The notes beneath the pieces are model-generated. The model made no database searches, was not told where the DNA came from, and saw only the letters and a program-made list of their open reading frames with translations. A DNA stretch of 64,000 nucleotides from Stentor roeselii (Eukaryota > Ciliophora > Heterotrichea > Heterotrichida > Stentoridae). The DNA lies in assembly GCA_006503475.1 (NCBI GenBank), contig RSEH01000018.1, forward strand, positions 124,001 through 188,000, given 5' to 3'. A program made the position numbers and the translations under genes. Shown here in pieces: positions 29,087 through 38,797 of the stretch. How positions within the stretch are numbered: the stretch's first letter is position 1; the number at the start of each line of letters is the position of its first letter.

Positions 29087-30331
29087 ATGTCTTCATTTCC
29101 ATGTTCAAGGACTTTTTGTCTCAATAGCGGAAATATTCAATGTGAATGCCGAAAATCAAACATTTTTTGCGATTATCACTTTCCTTCTCACTTTCTGACA
29201 TGCGCTTCTTTTTTCAGAATTTTAGAAAATCAAGACCCTTGCAAGCCATTCTCATCAGAAAACAGCAGGATAGATAAGTTTATCTTGACACTATTCCAGA
29301 TGGTCCATGGAATAATGTTAGAAATAGTAAGAAATGCTTTTGATTCATCGAAATCAAACTTTAATCAAAGCATCAAATTAAACAAAGAGATCACCATCTT
29401 AAACAAAGAGATATTAAAGAAATCAATAAATATTTTGGCAAGTATTTTAAACGACATATCACCCAAGTGCCCAAAAGAAACTCAAATGAATTGTGCAAGG
29501 TTAAAAAAAGATTTAAAATATATTAAAAAAAAACTTAAGATCTCCTCTTTAATTCAAGTGATTTCATTATTTACTGATTATTTAAGTCTAGTTCAAGTTA
29601 CTCTTTTAAACTTTTACAAGAATCCTGATAATCAAAATAAATTAGAAACTACTTCAAGGACCCTTGTGACTAAAATTAAAGACTTTATAAAAAATTTCTC
29701 AGTTCTCACAAACGACTTTGAATTATTCTATTTATGTAATTGGCAGTTTGATGATCATGATGCGCAAGAAACTTCAAATCCAGGCAGAAACCAGAAAAAC
29801 TTAAAAAATGAATTCTCGAACTCAAAAGAAGAAAGTAAAAATACCCAAAAAACCCCTGAACCCTTTTTTCAATCAGAAAACAAAGAAAAATCATCAGAGT
29901 CCTCTTCAAAAATGTTAACACCTGAAAAAAACATCGAATTTTACCAAAAAGATTCACTTGTAACAACTCCTTCGTCCATTGCATCATCGAATTCCTCAGA
30001 ACCTTCAAATAAATTCATTGAAAACACGAAAATAAACTCATCATCTTCTACCCCAGATAACTCAAAGTGCTCTAAATGTCAAACTTTAAAAAGTATTCAA
30101 CAACTGCCATGTGGGCACTACCACTGCGTGAATTGCTCTTCAGAAGAAACCTGCACGATCTGTCTGACCTTATCAAAATGTGAACCCTGCAAAAATACAT
30201 TGTTAAAATGCGAGGATTGCAGTAAATACTTTTGCAATTCATGCCTTTCCAGTTATCAAAACAATCAACAGGGTGGAGAAAGGAAAACACTGATGACTAG
30301 GATTTGGGAATTATTTGGATTTAGGAATTAG
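29087..30331 (+). CDS. Type 2 protein: B-box-like finger, helical region, short RING-like motif (414 aa)
   Basis: Residues 5-42 form the B-box-like finger (CECRKSNIFCDYHFPSHF then C). Residues 60-230 are helical, with conserved FTDYLSLVQVTLLNFYKNP. A Ser/Thr/Pro/Glu-rich linker spans 235-335. RING-like cysteines follow at about 340-385 (CSKCQTLKSIQQLPCGHYHCVNC, CTIC, CEPC, CEDC, CNSC). The long C-terminal CKIYE/CxxC module of its relatives is missing, yet the short end RIWELFGFRN resembles their conserved tail, so an internal deletion is likely. The finger, helix and RING layout suggests a ubiquitin-ligase-like protein with a self-associating helical part, but the family is not named. Confidence 0.8.
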   Translation: MSSFPCSRTFCLNSGNIQCECRKSNIFCDYHFPSHFLTCASFFRILENQDPCKPFSSENSRIDKFILTLFQMVHGIMLEIVRNAFDSSKSNFNQSIKLNKEITILNKEILKKSINILASILNDISPKCPKETQMNCARLKKDLKYIKKKLKISSLIQVISLFTDYLSLVQVTLLNFYKNPDNQNKLETTSRTLVTKIKDFIKNFSVLTNDFELFYLCNWQFDDHDAQETSNPGRNQKNLKNEFSNSKEESKNTQKTPEPFFQSENKEKSSESSSKMLTPEKNIEFYQKDSLVTTPSSIASSNSSEPSNKFIENTKINSSSSTPDNSKCSKCQTLKSIQQLPCGHYHCVNCSSEETCTICLTLSKCEPCKNTLLKCEDCSKYFCNSCLSSYQNNQQGGERKTLMTRIWELFGFRN

Positions 30332-31302
30332 TTAGATTTAGGATTTATTACTTTTAAGATGTGAGATGTTAAAGGAAAATAGGTCTTGTTTAAATGGAGG
30401 TTTGAACACATTTAAATCTTAAGAAACTCAGAATAACTAAGATTTGCATAAAACATTAAAAATAATAATTGATGAATGACTAAAGAAACCATCAATACTT
30501 AATGACTGGTTTCTTAATAGAAATTATCTCAATACATCAAAATCCAAAAATCGATCCTTCTGAAAGCTCTTCAATGCAACTCGATATCTTATTCAATTTT
30601 TTCTCAATGAAGAAATTCAAATTGCAAACCTCAAACCAATAAAACGAAGAAATCTTACAAAGGAAACTGAAATTTCGAGAATATTTACAGGCTGGTGTCT
30701 GAGAGACACACAAGAGTTGAGAATTTTTAAAGTTTTACTGATTCTAAATTAATAAATTAAAATTCAATTGAATTTTCAACAATAACTTGACAAAAATTAG
30801 CTTCAATAAAATTATTTTAAAATTTGTCTATTTAATCCATGCTGTGTGTAAAAAAATAAATCTGTGATTACTGTAAGATTCATACTAGATAATAGAGAAA
30901 GGTGCAAGATATTTCAAGCAGTTTTTTATTAGGTGATTGAATTTGGAAAAATCTTGAGAAAAATAAAGAAATGATGTAATTAGGTTGGTAATTAGATATT
31001 ATAATATTCAAAGCATCTTTATTTAAAAATTTATTAGAAATAGTAGTCATTCTATCTAAATTCATCACTAGGATAGGTCAGGTAGTATGAAAAGCTTCAA
31101 AATACTCTCAGTGTATAAAATCATGATTATAAACTAAACTCTAAGCTTAATTTAGCTAAAAAATATGTGAATAAAGACTTAATCTTAGACATCCTTAAAT
31201 TTTTAAGTTCTAATATTTGAGGTTTAAATAATCGAGAGAGACGTAAAACATTAATTTTTCACCTACTAATGAGTCTCCTATTTATATGAGTAGCCTTATA
31301 AT
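30332..31302. other. Spacer with a decayed duplicate (see 30840-31095)
   Basis: There is no intact gene. Around 30540-30750 both strands have moderately long open stretches (plus: KLFNATRYLIQFFLNEEIQ...; minus: a stretch ending ISSCIEELSEGSIFGF) without a start codon and without cysteine pairs. I cannot tell which, if either, is a remnant. The right part is the relic described separately and a promoter-like end, CCTTATAATATG. Confidence 0.5.
30840..31095 (+). pseudogene. Relic of the 3' end of a third type 1 gene copy
   Basis: The words CTGTAAGATTCATACTAGATAATAGAGAAA and then TTAGGTTGGTAATTAG align in order with the 3' ends of the genes at 24732 and 27249 (TGTAAGAGAGAGTACATGATAATAGAGAAA, then TTAGGTTAATAATTAG). 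The following spacer also aligns with 28620-28700. The coding frame is broken and only the last ~40 codons are traceable. It marks the start of a third tandem unit whose type 2 gene is at 31303. Confidence 0.6.
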
Positions 31303-32883
31303 ATGTCTTCATTTTCACATTTAAGTGAAGTTCGTCTCAATATCACAAATATTCAGTGTGAATGCGAAGATTCAAGCCTATTCTCCAATGATCACTTTTA
31401 TTCTCACTTTCTGACATGCGCTTCCTTTTTCAGAATTGTAGAAAATCAACACCCTGACTATTCGTCTTCACCAGAAAAAGGAAGGATAGATAAATTTATC
31501 TTTACACTATTCGAGATAGTCTATAGAAGAATGTCAGAAATAACAGCAAATATTTTAAATTCATTCAAATCACGCTTAAATCAGAGCACCATCTTAAATA
31601 AAGCAAAACTTAAACAATCAAGAAAGATTCTGAAAAGTATTATAACAGAGATATCACTTAAGTGCCCAAAAGAAACTCAAGAGCGTTGTCAAAAGTTAAA
31701 AATAGACTTAGTAGCTATAAAAAAGCACCTAACCACTTCCGATTTAATTCAAGTCATTACAATATTTACTGATTTTTTTAGTCTAGTCCAAGTCACTCTT
31801 TTAAACTTTTACAAGAATCCTGATAATCAAAATAAATTAGAAACTACATCAAGGACCCTTGTGACTAAAATTAAAGACTTTTTAAAAAATTAAGAAGATA
31901 TAAACAACTTAGAATTATTCTATTCATGTATCTGGCAAGTTGATGATCATGATGCGCAAGAAACTTCAAATCCAGGCAGAAACCAGGAAGACTTAAAAGT
32001 TGAATTCTCGAACTCTAAAGAAGAAAGTAAAAATATCCCTGATCCCTTTTTTCAATCAGAAAAATCCTCTTCAATCATGTTAACACCTGAACAAAACATC
32101 GAATCCTACCAAAACAATTTACTTGAAACAACTCCTTCATCCTCAACATCAAACAATTCCCCAGACCCTTCAAATAAATCCATAAAAAACCCTAAAAAAT
32201 CTCCATCATTCTCTACCAAAGAAACCCCAAAGTGCCTCAATTGTAACACCTTAAAACCCGTGCAAAAACTGCCATGCACCCACGTCCTTTGCAGGAATTG
32301 TTCTCCAGATGATACCTGCGTGATTTGCCTAACTTTCTCAAAATGTCAAACCTGCAAAAGAAGGGATAATTTAATACCTCTTGAATGTGGTCATCATTTC
32401 TGCAATAATTGCTTTGAAATGCTGAAATTTTGCAGTATTTGCAATTCTCATGATACACAGTGCAAGGTTTGTGCAGTGCCTGGGTTTAAGAAGGTTTTTT
32501 TCTCAGAATGTAAACATGTTGGATGTTTTAAATGCAAGATTTATGAGAATTGTTATGAATGCATCTTGAAAATGGATTCAAAGATGCTTATGAAAGGGTA
32601 TGATTTAAAAGATAGTAATCTTACTTGTAAGAATTGTGAAAAGGATATTGAAAACTTCGTTCAAACTGTTTGTCAATGTTTTATTTGCCTTAAATGCATT
32701 AAAGACTTAAGAAATTTTGATTATTATTGTAAAAAATGCCATCAGAAATGTGAATATTGTGTTTATTGCAAGAAGAGATATCAGAAATCGAAGGATGGTA
32801 TGAACAATTTAAGGTGCTGTGAAGAAATGAGGATGAAAAAAAGTTGGATTCAGAATTTATTTTCATTTACAAAATTAGTTTAG
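31303..32883 (+). pseudogene. Type 2 B-box/helical/RING-like gene with one premature stop
   Basis: The locus aligns along its length with 29087-30331, sharing long identical stretches such as GATGATCATGATGCGCAAGA. After 196 codons an in-frame TAA occurs at 31891-31893. The same frame then stays open for 330 codons to 32883, encoding the linker, RING-like cysteines (CLNCNTLKPVQKLPCTHVLCRNC, CGHHFCNNC) and the full C-terminal module (CKHVGCFKCKIYENCYEC, CICLKC, CVYCKKRY, tail WIQNLFSFTKLV). No GT lies close enough upstream for a 15-nt intron to remove the stop. The N-terminal finger has also lost ligands: the expected C6, C11 and C28 are H/L, R and S. An internal ATG at 32077 could still give a 268-aa RING-like protein. 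Confidence 0.7.
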
Positions 32884-33180
32884 ATTTTAGATTTCTTTAT
32901 ATTTAAGGGTTTAGAGGTTATAGGAATGATAGTGATTTATGAGGATGCTAAGTTTAAAGAATAGATTTTTTTTTTAGATATGAATCTCTGATAAATTATC
33001 ACCAAGACTATTTCAAGCAAGCTTTTAGCTTTTTTAATTTTTCCATATATATACTATCCTCATAAAAATTACTCAAGAGTTTTAGTACTACTCCAACAAT
33101 ACGACAAGAAATTCTGAACCTAAACCAACTTCTAATCAATAGACTATCTTTGGCATATTTATGATATTTAACTAATAATC
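32884..33180. other. Spacer between the Cys-rich array and the first PLAC8 gene
   Basis: These 297 nt lie between a plus-strand and a minus-strand gene end (convergent). They are AT-rich, with a T9 run near 32968. Nothing specific is seen. Confidence 0.5.
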
Positions 33181-33495
33181 CTAATGCTTATTGAAATGCT
33201 TTTTAACTTCTCGATATTCTTGGCAACCCGCCAATGGTCCACAACGAAGCCAGATTTGACAGTCGAGCCAGAAATCAGGGTGATACCCTAAAGCTTCACG
33301 AATTCTTTCTCTATTAACCGCGCCTCCGATGGGACCAACAAACAATCCAATGCAATAAGGAATGCAACAACCTCTACCTCTGACTCGATTAACAGCTGAA
33401 GCTTGAAGGCAAATTGCACCTCCAGGGACGCAAGCCCCCAACAGACATGAAGGCATATCATTGCAACAACCATATAAAGTTTCTTTGAAAGACAT
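33181..33495 (-). CDS. PLAC8-family Cys-rich protein (104 aa)
   Basis: The protein starts MSFKETLYGCCNDMPSCLLG, continues with CVPGG, a hydrophobic Cys-rich centre (GCCIPYCIGLFVGP) and ends in NRERIREALG then DCQIWLRCGPLAGCQEYREV. The N-R-x-x-[IL]-R-x-x-[LY]-G and CxxCQEYRE blocks are the conserved core of the PLAC8 (DUF614) superfamily, whose plant members (PCR/FWL) affect cadmium and zinc transport and whose animal members include placenta-specific 8. The usual CCxxxCPC motif is altered to C..xxCVPGG. The protein is short, probably membrane-associated through two hydrophobic patches, and without a signal peptide. TATAA stands directly before the ATG. It is one of four paralogues here. Confidence 0.88.
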   Translation of the reverse strand: MSFKETLYGCCNDMPSCLLGACVPGGAICLQASAVNRVRGRGCCIPYCIGLFVGPIGGAVNRERIREALGYHPDFWLDCQIWLRCGPLAGCQEYREVKKHFNKH

Positions 33496-33837
33496 TTATA
33501 GATCACTAATTTAATCTAGATAGGTTTTTTGAATGAGCTATAATGAAAATAGTTCGTATTTCAGCTGATTGAAGGTAAATTAAGTTCTTTTCTTTCACTT
33601 TTAGAGTGAATCTGTTGATTTTGTTCATTTTTAAGACTTTCTGTTTTGATTTGAATCCTATTGAATTTTTTTTCCGGGTGAAATAAATGTGGTTTGAATG
33701 GATTTTATAGATGTCAATCATCTTAGAACCTTCTAGAGAAGGTTGGGAGATGTCGGAAGCAGTTCTGAATGAAATAATTTATGGATATCTATAGCAGTTA
33801 TTCAAAGAAAAACACGAAAAATCCTAATTTTAATCAT
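33496..33837. other. Promoter region of the first PLAC8 gene / spacer
   Basis: These 342 nt separate two minus-strand PLAC8 genes. The first bases (TTATAG on the plus strand) give CTATAA directly before the ATG. The rest has no recognised element. Confidence 0.5.
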
Positions 33838-34152
33838 CTAATGGTTACTATAATGCTTTTTTATCTCTCTGTTCTCTTGGCATGATGCACAAGGCCCGCA
33901 GCACCACCATAGTAAGCAGTCTGACCAAAAATCATCATGATAAGATAATGCCTCACGGATTCTTTCTCTATTTATAGCAGAACCAATAGGACCACCAACA
34001 CATGCAATGCAGTAAGGAATGCACCAGCCTTGATGACGGATTTTCTTCACTGTAGAAGCTTGAAGACATATTGCACCCATAGGTATGAAGGACACAAATA
34101 AGCAGGATGAAATATCGCTACAGCACCCAAATAGTTTTTCTTTGAATGACAT
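33838..34152 (-). CDS. PLAC8-family Cys-rich protein (104 aa)
   Basis: This has the same layout and length as its neighbour: MSFKEKLFGCCSDISSCLF start, hydrophobic Cys-rich middle (GWCIPYCIACVGGPIG), then NRERIREALSYHDDFW and DCLLWWCCGPCASCQENREI. It keeps the PLAC8 core NRxxxR and CxxCQE[YN]RE; Tyr is replaced by Asn in the last block. The C-terminus KKHYSNH is His/Lys-rich like those of the others. Family roles include metal homeostasis in plants and diverse growth or lipid phenotypes in animals. The role here is unknown. It carries the conserved TAATGGACTATAA element immediately upstream of its ATG. Confidence 0.88.
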   Translation of the reverse strand: MSFKEKLFGCCSDISSCLFVSFIPMGAICLQASTVKKIRHQGWCIPYCIACVGGPIGSAINRERIREALSYHDDFWSDCLLWWCCGPCASCQENREIKKHYSNH

Positions 34153-34165
34153 TTATAGTCCATTA
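34153..34165 (-). promoter_or_regulatory. Conserved start-proximal element TAATGGACTATAA before a PLAC8 ATG
   Basis: On the minus strand TAATGGACTATAA abuts the ATG. The same 13-mer is found at 39116-39128, and a one-base variant (AAATGGACTATAA) at 38334-38346. Confidence 0.6.
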
Positions 34166-34780
34166 TATTTTGTTAGCTCTAATAGTTAATATGCATAACT
34201 AGTTCCTATTTGATAAAAATGTTATCCAAAGCTTTGACACTTAAGTAATTTATATTTTTTGATAAATAAATTTCGGTTTTATTAATGATCAAAATTAAAA
34301 ATTGATCAATCTTTAATATAGTGCCTATATTATTGTTATTTTATGATTTAAGCTATATTGGAAAAAATTTTGGTAGAGTGAAGTCCTAAAAGCTATTAAT
34401 GATAAGGATGTTTAAGACTTGAAACTAGTAGTAAATCTTAATATTAAGAGTTTCATCATTTATGATTTCTAAAAAATAGTTATTTCTAATATATATAAAA
34501 AGTAAAATCTTTTCTCGAATGATTAATTATCAAGCTACTTGAAGTTCTATCTTCAATTTAAATTGAGTGCCGTGGCTCATACTATTGTTAGGAAATCCTT
34601 TATCCAAAATTAACTTCAAATTCAATCAACCCATCAACACCTTCTCTAAAAACCCTAATTTTCTCAAAAAGCTCTCAATACCATTCCTCTAATCATCACT
34701 ACTAATTAACTCAAAAGCCTTAAATTTCATGAAATTCTATACTAAAAGAACTTAATGACGTAATCTAAAATTCTACAATT
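34166..34780. other. Divergent spacer between a PLAC8 gene and a type 1-like gene
   Basis: About 620 AT-rich nt hold the promoters of two divergently transcribed genes. No frame, remnant or clear motif was seen apart from the element next to the PLAC8 start. Confidence 0.5.
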
Positions 34781-36394
34781 ATGGATTTCTGCGATTCCAA
34801 ATGTTGCTTCAGCCCCGAGGTCTGTTCCAATCCAAAGCAATACTCAATAAACCATTCCAATTACCACCAAGTTTGTGAAGCTCATTTCTCATCACTCAAA
34901 GACATGGACTTCATCTCATGCGGACATTGCAACTCATTTCTAATCCTTTCAATTCTCTGCAAGTTTTGCGGTGCCTTCAGTCAATCAGTTCCAAGTCTTC
35001 AAGCCTGTTTAGGATGTTCTTACAAATTTTGCGTGGTTTGTCAAAATCTTAAAGAAACTTGCTACTTTGAAGAATGCAAGAAAATCATTTGCTCTGAATG
35101 TTACAGTAAATACCCTTGTTGTCAACAAATTTGTCTTTATTGTTTAAAGCATTTTGAACATGTCGAGGTTTTCTCTGGATTTCAGAGTTGTTCTGCATGT
35201 TTTAAGAAGAATCAATTTAAGGTTGTTGAAGAGAATAAATTGGGTGTTAAAGAGAAGAAATTGGAAGTTGTCGAAGAGAATAAATTGGGTGTTAAAGAGA
35301 AATTGGAAGTTGTCGAAGAAAATCAATTGGGTGTTGAAAAGAATAAATCTGAGATTGTCGAAGAGAAGAATTTTCAAATTGAAGGGGAAAAGGATTCTTA
35401 TCTTGTAGAAAAGAAGCATTTTCAGATTGTAGAAGAGGAAAATCGATTGGGTGTTGAAGAGAAGAAATTTGAGATTGTCGAAGAGAAGAATTTTCAAATT
35501 GAAGGGGAAAATAATTCTTATCTCATAGAGAAGAAGTATTTTCAGCTTGAAGAGAAGGAAAAATTACCTGAATTTATTGGCAAAAACTTGAATAATCTAC
35601 AAAATAATGAAAAAATAGATCAAAATCATAAAGACTCGCAAAATTTTTTTAAAATTGATACTAAAATAAGTAATTCTGAAGAAATTGAAGAAATTAAAGT
35701 TCAGGCTAATGATGCAAATATTGAGAAACTTGAAATAATAAACGGTTTAGAGTCTAGAAATACAGAGCATCAAAATAAAAAACAGGATCACATTAAACGA
35801 GCTAAGAACTGGACATATCCATGCTGGAAAGAAAATCAGAATTATAATAAATTAATTTCCTCTGCCTTTGAATCACTTCTGGATGAGTATCCACCTCTTA
35901 GAAAAATTATTGATATAATTGTTGATGATGGAAAGTTGTGTAACTTGGAAACGGTAGAATATATTATTAAATTTATACAAACAAAAGAATTTGAAGAAAA
36001 AACTTACGAATATTTAAAGAAATTAGAAGAAAAGCAATATAAAACAGCATACTTCAATACAGTTCAATCAAAAGATTATAATCCCAGCTTTGAAAAATTT
36101 TCAAATATGCCGATAAGCCGAGGAATTTGCATATTTTGCAAGAGAAAACAATTCATCGTAAAAAAAAAAATCGAAAATGAAACATTTATGATGGGATGTT
36201 TTGAGTGCTGGATTGCAATCATCAAATATAAGCCTCAAGACATTTTATATTGTTCTAAATGCAAAAAAATTCAAATTTCCTTTGATGAGAATCAAAAAGA
36301 AATAGAAGAAGGGTTTAAAAATTTATTTTGTTTTAGACCTTGCACTCGAAACTGGGGAGAGTTCACTTTGGAGATACAGAAAAAAAAAAAGTAA
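34781..36394 (+). CDS. Type 1 N-terminal Cys-rich module fused to a repeat-rich and different C-terminal region (537 aa)
   Basis: Residues 8-50 are the family N-terminal module (CCFSPEVCSNPKQYSINHS, HQVCEAH, CGHC) and 60-145 the knuckles (CKFC, CLGC, CVVC, CSECY, CCQQICLYC, CSAC). Residues 148-265 are an acidic tandem-repeat block (VVEEN-LGVKEK-LE type units). A helical region follows at 340-430. The end has only a few cysteines (ICIFCKRKQ, CFECW, CSKCKK) instead of the long RING-like module, so the C-terminus is a different domain that I do not recognise. No stop or frameshift is seen. It stands apart from the main array, flanked by PLAC8 pairs, and may have a different role from its relatives. 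Confidence 0.8.
   Translation: MDFCDSKCCFSPEVCSNPKQYSINHSNYHQVCEAHFSSLKDMDFISCGHCNSFLILSILCKFCGAFSQSVPSLQACLGCSYKFCVVCQNLKETCYFEECKKIICSECYSKYPCCQQICLYCLKHFEHVEVFSGFQSCSACFKKNQFKVVEENKLGVKEKKLEVVEENKLGVKEKLEVVEENQLGVEKNKSEIVEEKNFQIEGEKDSYLVEKKHFQIVEEENRLGVEEKKFEIVEEKNFQIEGENNSYLIEKKYFQLEEKEKLPEFIGKNLNNLQNNEKIDQNHKDSQNFFKIDTKISNSEEIEEIKVQANDANIEKLEIINGLESRNTEHQNKKQDHIKRAKNWTYPCWKENQNYNKLISSAFESLLDEYPPLRKIIDIIVDDGKLCNLETVEYIIKFIQTKEFEEKTYEYLKKLEEKQYKTAYFNTVQSKDYNPSFEKFSNMPISRGICIFCKRKQFIVKKKIENETFMMGCFECWIAIIKYKPQDILYCSKCKKIQISFDENQKEIEEGFKNLFCFRPCTRNWGEFTLEIQKKKK
35215..35565 (+). repeat. Nested coding repeats in the 34781 gene
   Basis: Three ~15-residue units of the form VVEENKLGVKEKKLE (GTTGTCGAAGAGAATAAATT at DNA level) are followed by two copies of a longer ~40-residue unit starting IVEEKNFQIEGE, with the short unit embedded in the first. 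Copies are nearly identical in DNA, pointing to recent slippage or unequal exchange in frame. Confidence 0.8.
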
Positions 36395-37982
36395 GGTTAT
36401 TAATTGAGTAATTGATTAACTTGAATTAAATTTATGCTAGATTAATCTAGAGTCGAATTTTTCATACAATGAGATCTTTTTCAGTAGCTTGCCCATAGGA
36501 ATATGATGTGAATTCATTATATGCTTTACCCTATTACACACATTTATATTTAGTACCTGCAGGTGATCTATTGTAAATTTTTATAAATTAAAATTTTTTT
36601 TCAGTATTTTTACATCAAGATCTGATGCTGCAGCCTTACAACGATCGGATATATTCATTTAATTGATCTGCAATTGACAGAATGAACTTTCATCCTTATC
36701 TTCATAACTTTTTATTGTGATATTAAAGGTTATCTTAAACCAATTTATGTTGATTTCAATTAATTTGTTATCCGAAAAAGTTTAGATAAAGATATCGAAT
36801 AAAATTTATAGTAGATAGGATGGATTTACCAAAATATAATTAAGCAACATTAAGAGGAACATCCACTCTGATATTTCAAATACCTCTTTCATTCTTAATC
36901 GCCAGGAGTATCAGAAATTAAATTTTCATCTATGCAAGATCTGCTTTACCAGAATTAGAATTTTAAAAAATAACACAGAATTTTTACAATTTCTGTAAAT
37001 AGTGCCTGCATAAATCTTCCTTATTTTGTGGTTTATCCTCTGTATTTAATATAATTAAGTTTGATAAATCTTAAAGATTTTCTGATTTAAATATTTTTCT
37101 GATAGTGGTATCAATAAGTGGTCTATTAAATTTCAATGGTGTTGTATGTTCTAAATTTGTTTTGTTATTTTAGTAATAGAGAAATTTGCATTTTTCTTAT
37201 TTTTCACAAAAAAGCGCAAGTTGTCTTCAAAATCTAGGTTTATACATAATTTTTTATACTCTATCTTTCATATTCCTTATATGATTTTTAATACATTTCT
37301 CTTTACATCACGATATATATAATTTAAGGAAGCAGGAAAATATTCTCTGCTCTTAAATATATAAGAAAATTATTAAATGTCTTTATAAATTTTGTTGCTC
37401 TTCTCAACCCACTGATATTGCACTTTTTGCGAAAGTTTTTTAAATTGGTCTTATATTTTTAGTTAAATATCATATGGTACCTATTCTTTTATCGCGCTAT
37501 TAACATCAAAAGCTGAAGGGGTGATTATCCTATTTATTATCAAACATTCATTTCTTATAGCAACAAATATGCACCACCTTATTAATCTTATTGTTTCTCA
37601 ATCTAACTTAAATTTAAAGATTATACAAGCCAAAACCTCATATCTCATACCAAATTACTAGATCATCCATACTAGGTATTATCAATTATATTTTGAAGCT
37701 TTTAAAATATCGTAACATCTATATTAAACCTATTCTCAAACATATAAATAATTTAAATGATATAACATACTTAATATGGCAGTTATCTAAGAATAAGCAT
37801 ATTTAAGATTCAATAGAAATAAAGAAATCATCTAGATCCTAGTACATAATAGCTCAATTTTCATAATAAAAACCAAAAAATTTAAACATTTCATTAAACT
37901 CCCTTTAATCCCTCCTCTATTCACCTAAAACCCCAAACGGTTATTCAAAATAAAACATCATATATATTAAGAACTACTTAGT
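36395..37982. other. 1.6-kb gene-free AT-rich spacer
   Basis: This is the longest stretch without a gene in the window. It lies between two convergent genes. I found no continuous frame. A short word near 37215 (SCLQNLGLYI in one frame) resembles the family N-terminus but is too short to call. C-rich words near 37900-37940 adjoin the 3' end of the next PLAC8 gene. Confidence 0.5.
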
Positions 37983-38333
37983 TTAAGGTTTATCATGTCC
38001 ATGATGATGACTAACACTATTATGTCTGTCAAAGTGTCTGCTTACTTCTCTGTATTCTTGACAAGCCGCACAACGAGCGCAATTCATCCAAATAACAAAA
38101 TCTCCCCAAAAATCGTTTCCATAGTTTAATGCTTCTCTTATCCTCTCCCTATTCACTGCACCTCCAATGGCACCGAGGCAGCAAACAATGTAATAAGGCT
38201 TGAAACAAGATTCATTCCTGACTTTTCCAGCAGCAACAGCTTGAAGACAAAGACAAGTCATCGGACAACAGTACACCAAGCAGCATGAGCCCATATCATC
38301 GCAGCACCCGAATAAAGATTCTTTGAAAGACAT
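37983..38333 (-). CDS. PLAC8-family Cys-rich protein with His-rich tail (116 aa)
   Basis: It starts MSFKESLFGCCDDMGSCCLV, then CPMTCLCLQ, a middle segment with CFKPYYIVCCLGAIGG, and the core NRERIREALNYGNDFWGDF and CARCAACQEYREV. It differs from the paralogues by a His-rich C-terminal extension (HFDRHNSVSHHHGHDKP), which could bind metal ions. This is inference, although it fits the metal-related roles known for plant PLAC8 proteins. It carries the AAATGGACTATAA element before the ATG. Confidence 0.88.
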   Translation of the reverse strand: MSFKESLFGCCDDMGSCCLVYCCPMTCLCLQAVAAGKVRNESCFKPYYIVCCLGAIGGAVNRERIREALNYGNDFWGDFVIWMNCARCAACQEYREVSRHFDRHNSVSHHHGHDKP

Positions 38334-38346
38334 TTATAGTCCATTT
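38334..38346 (-). promoter_or_regulatory. Conserved GGACTATAA element before a PLAC8 ATG
   Basis: AAATGGACTATAA abuts the ATG on the minus strand, one base different from the copies at 34153 and 39116. Confidence 0.6.
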
Positions 38347-38797
38347 ATGCACTGACTTGCCTTAAAGATTCAATATTGTATGGAATACTTAATAATAGTT
38401 ATTTTGGATTGGGAAGTTCAGTGTTTAATGGTTGAAATGTTTGGAAGAATTATTTGGGTTGAAGGATGATGTGAATTTTTTGAATTGTTTTAGTAACCGC
38501 TAGAAAAATAAGAAAATTTACAGGATTGATGATTTTAGTTGAGAAATAAGAGAAGAGTTGATTGTGTTTTAGAAGGATTTTCAAAATTAGTTAGAGATAG
38601 ATTAGAAATTATTATAGTTCTGAGAGTCTTTATATTTATTAGCTTGTGAGGATTGGTATTGTTCTGTTGATTAATGGCTGAAGCAAGTCGATAAAAATTA
38701 GCTTTAAAGCCAAAACTAACATTCCACTAATCCAAAACCAAAAAACTCAATCCAAAATGATCAAGCACCCCCAACCCAATTTCGATAATATTAGAAA
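38347..38797. other. Spacer between two minus-strand PLAC8 genes
   Basis: About 450 nt, G/T-rich upstream of one gene and C/A-rich behind the other. No element or frame recognised. Confidence 0.5.

Noticed and set aside
31870-31910. A tiny intron removing the premature stop of the 31303 gene
   Set aside because: No GT lies within 15-16 nt upstream of the TAA with an AG at the right distance.
34565-34600. GTGCCGTGGCTCATAC as part of a small RNA gene
   Set aside because: No tRNA-like arms, A/B boxes or stable fold could be traced around it.
37205-37260. Short match (CLQNLGLYI) to the type 1 N-terminal module in the 1.6-kb spacer
   Set aside because: Only about ten residues, without the flanking cysteines; likely chance in AT-rich DNA.
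36395-37982. Transposon or virus-like element in the large spacers of the island
   Set aside because: No terminal repeats, transposase, reverse transcriptase, integrase or capsid-like sequence was seen in any spacer.
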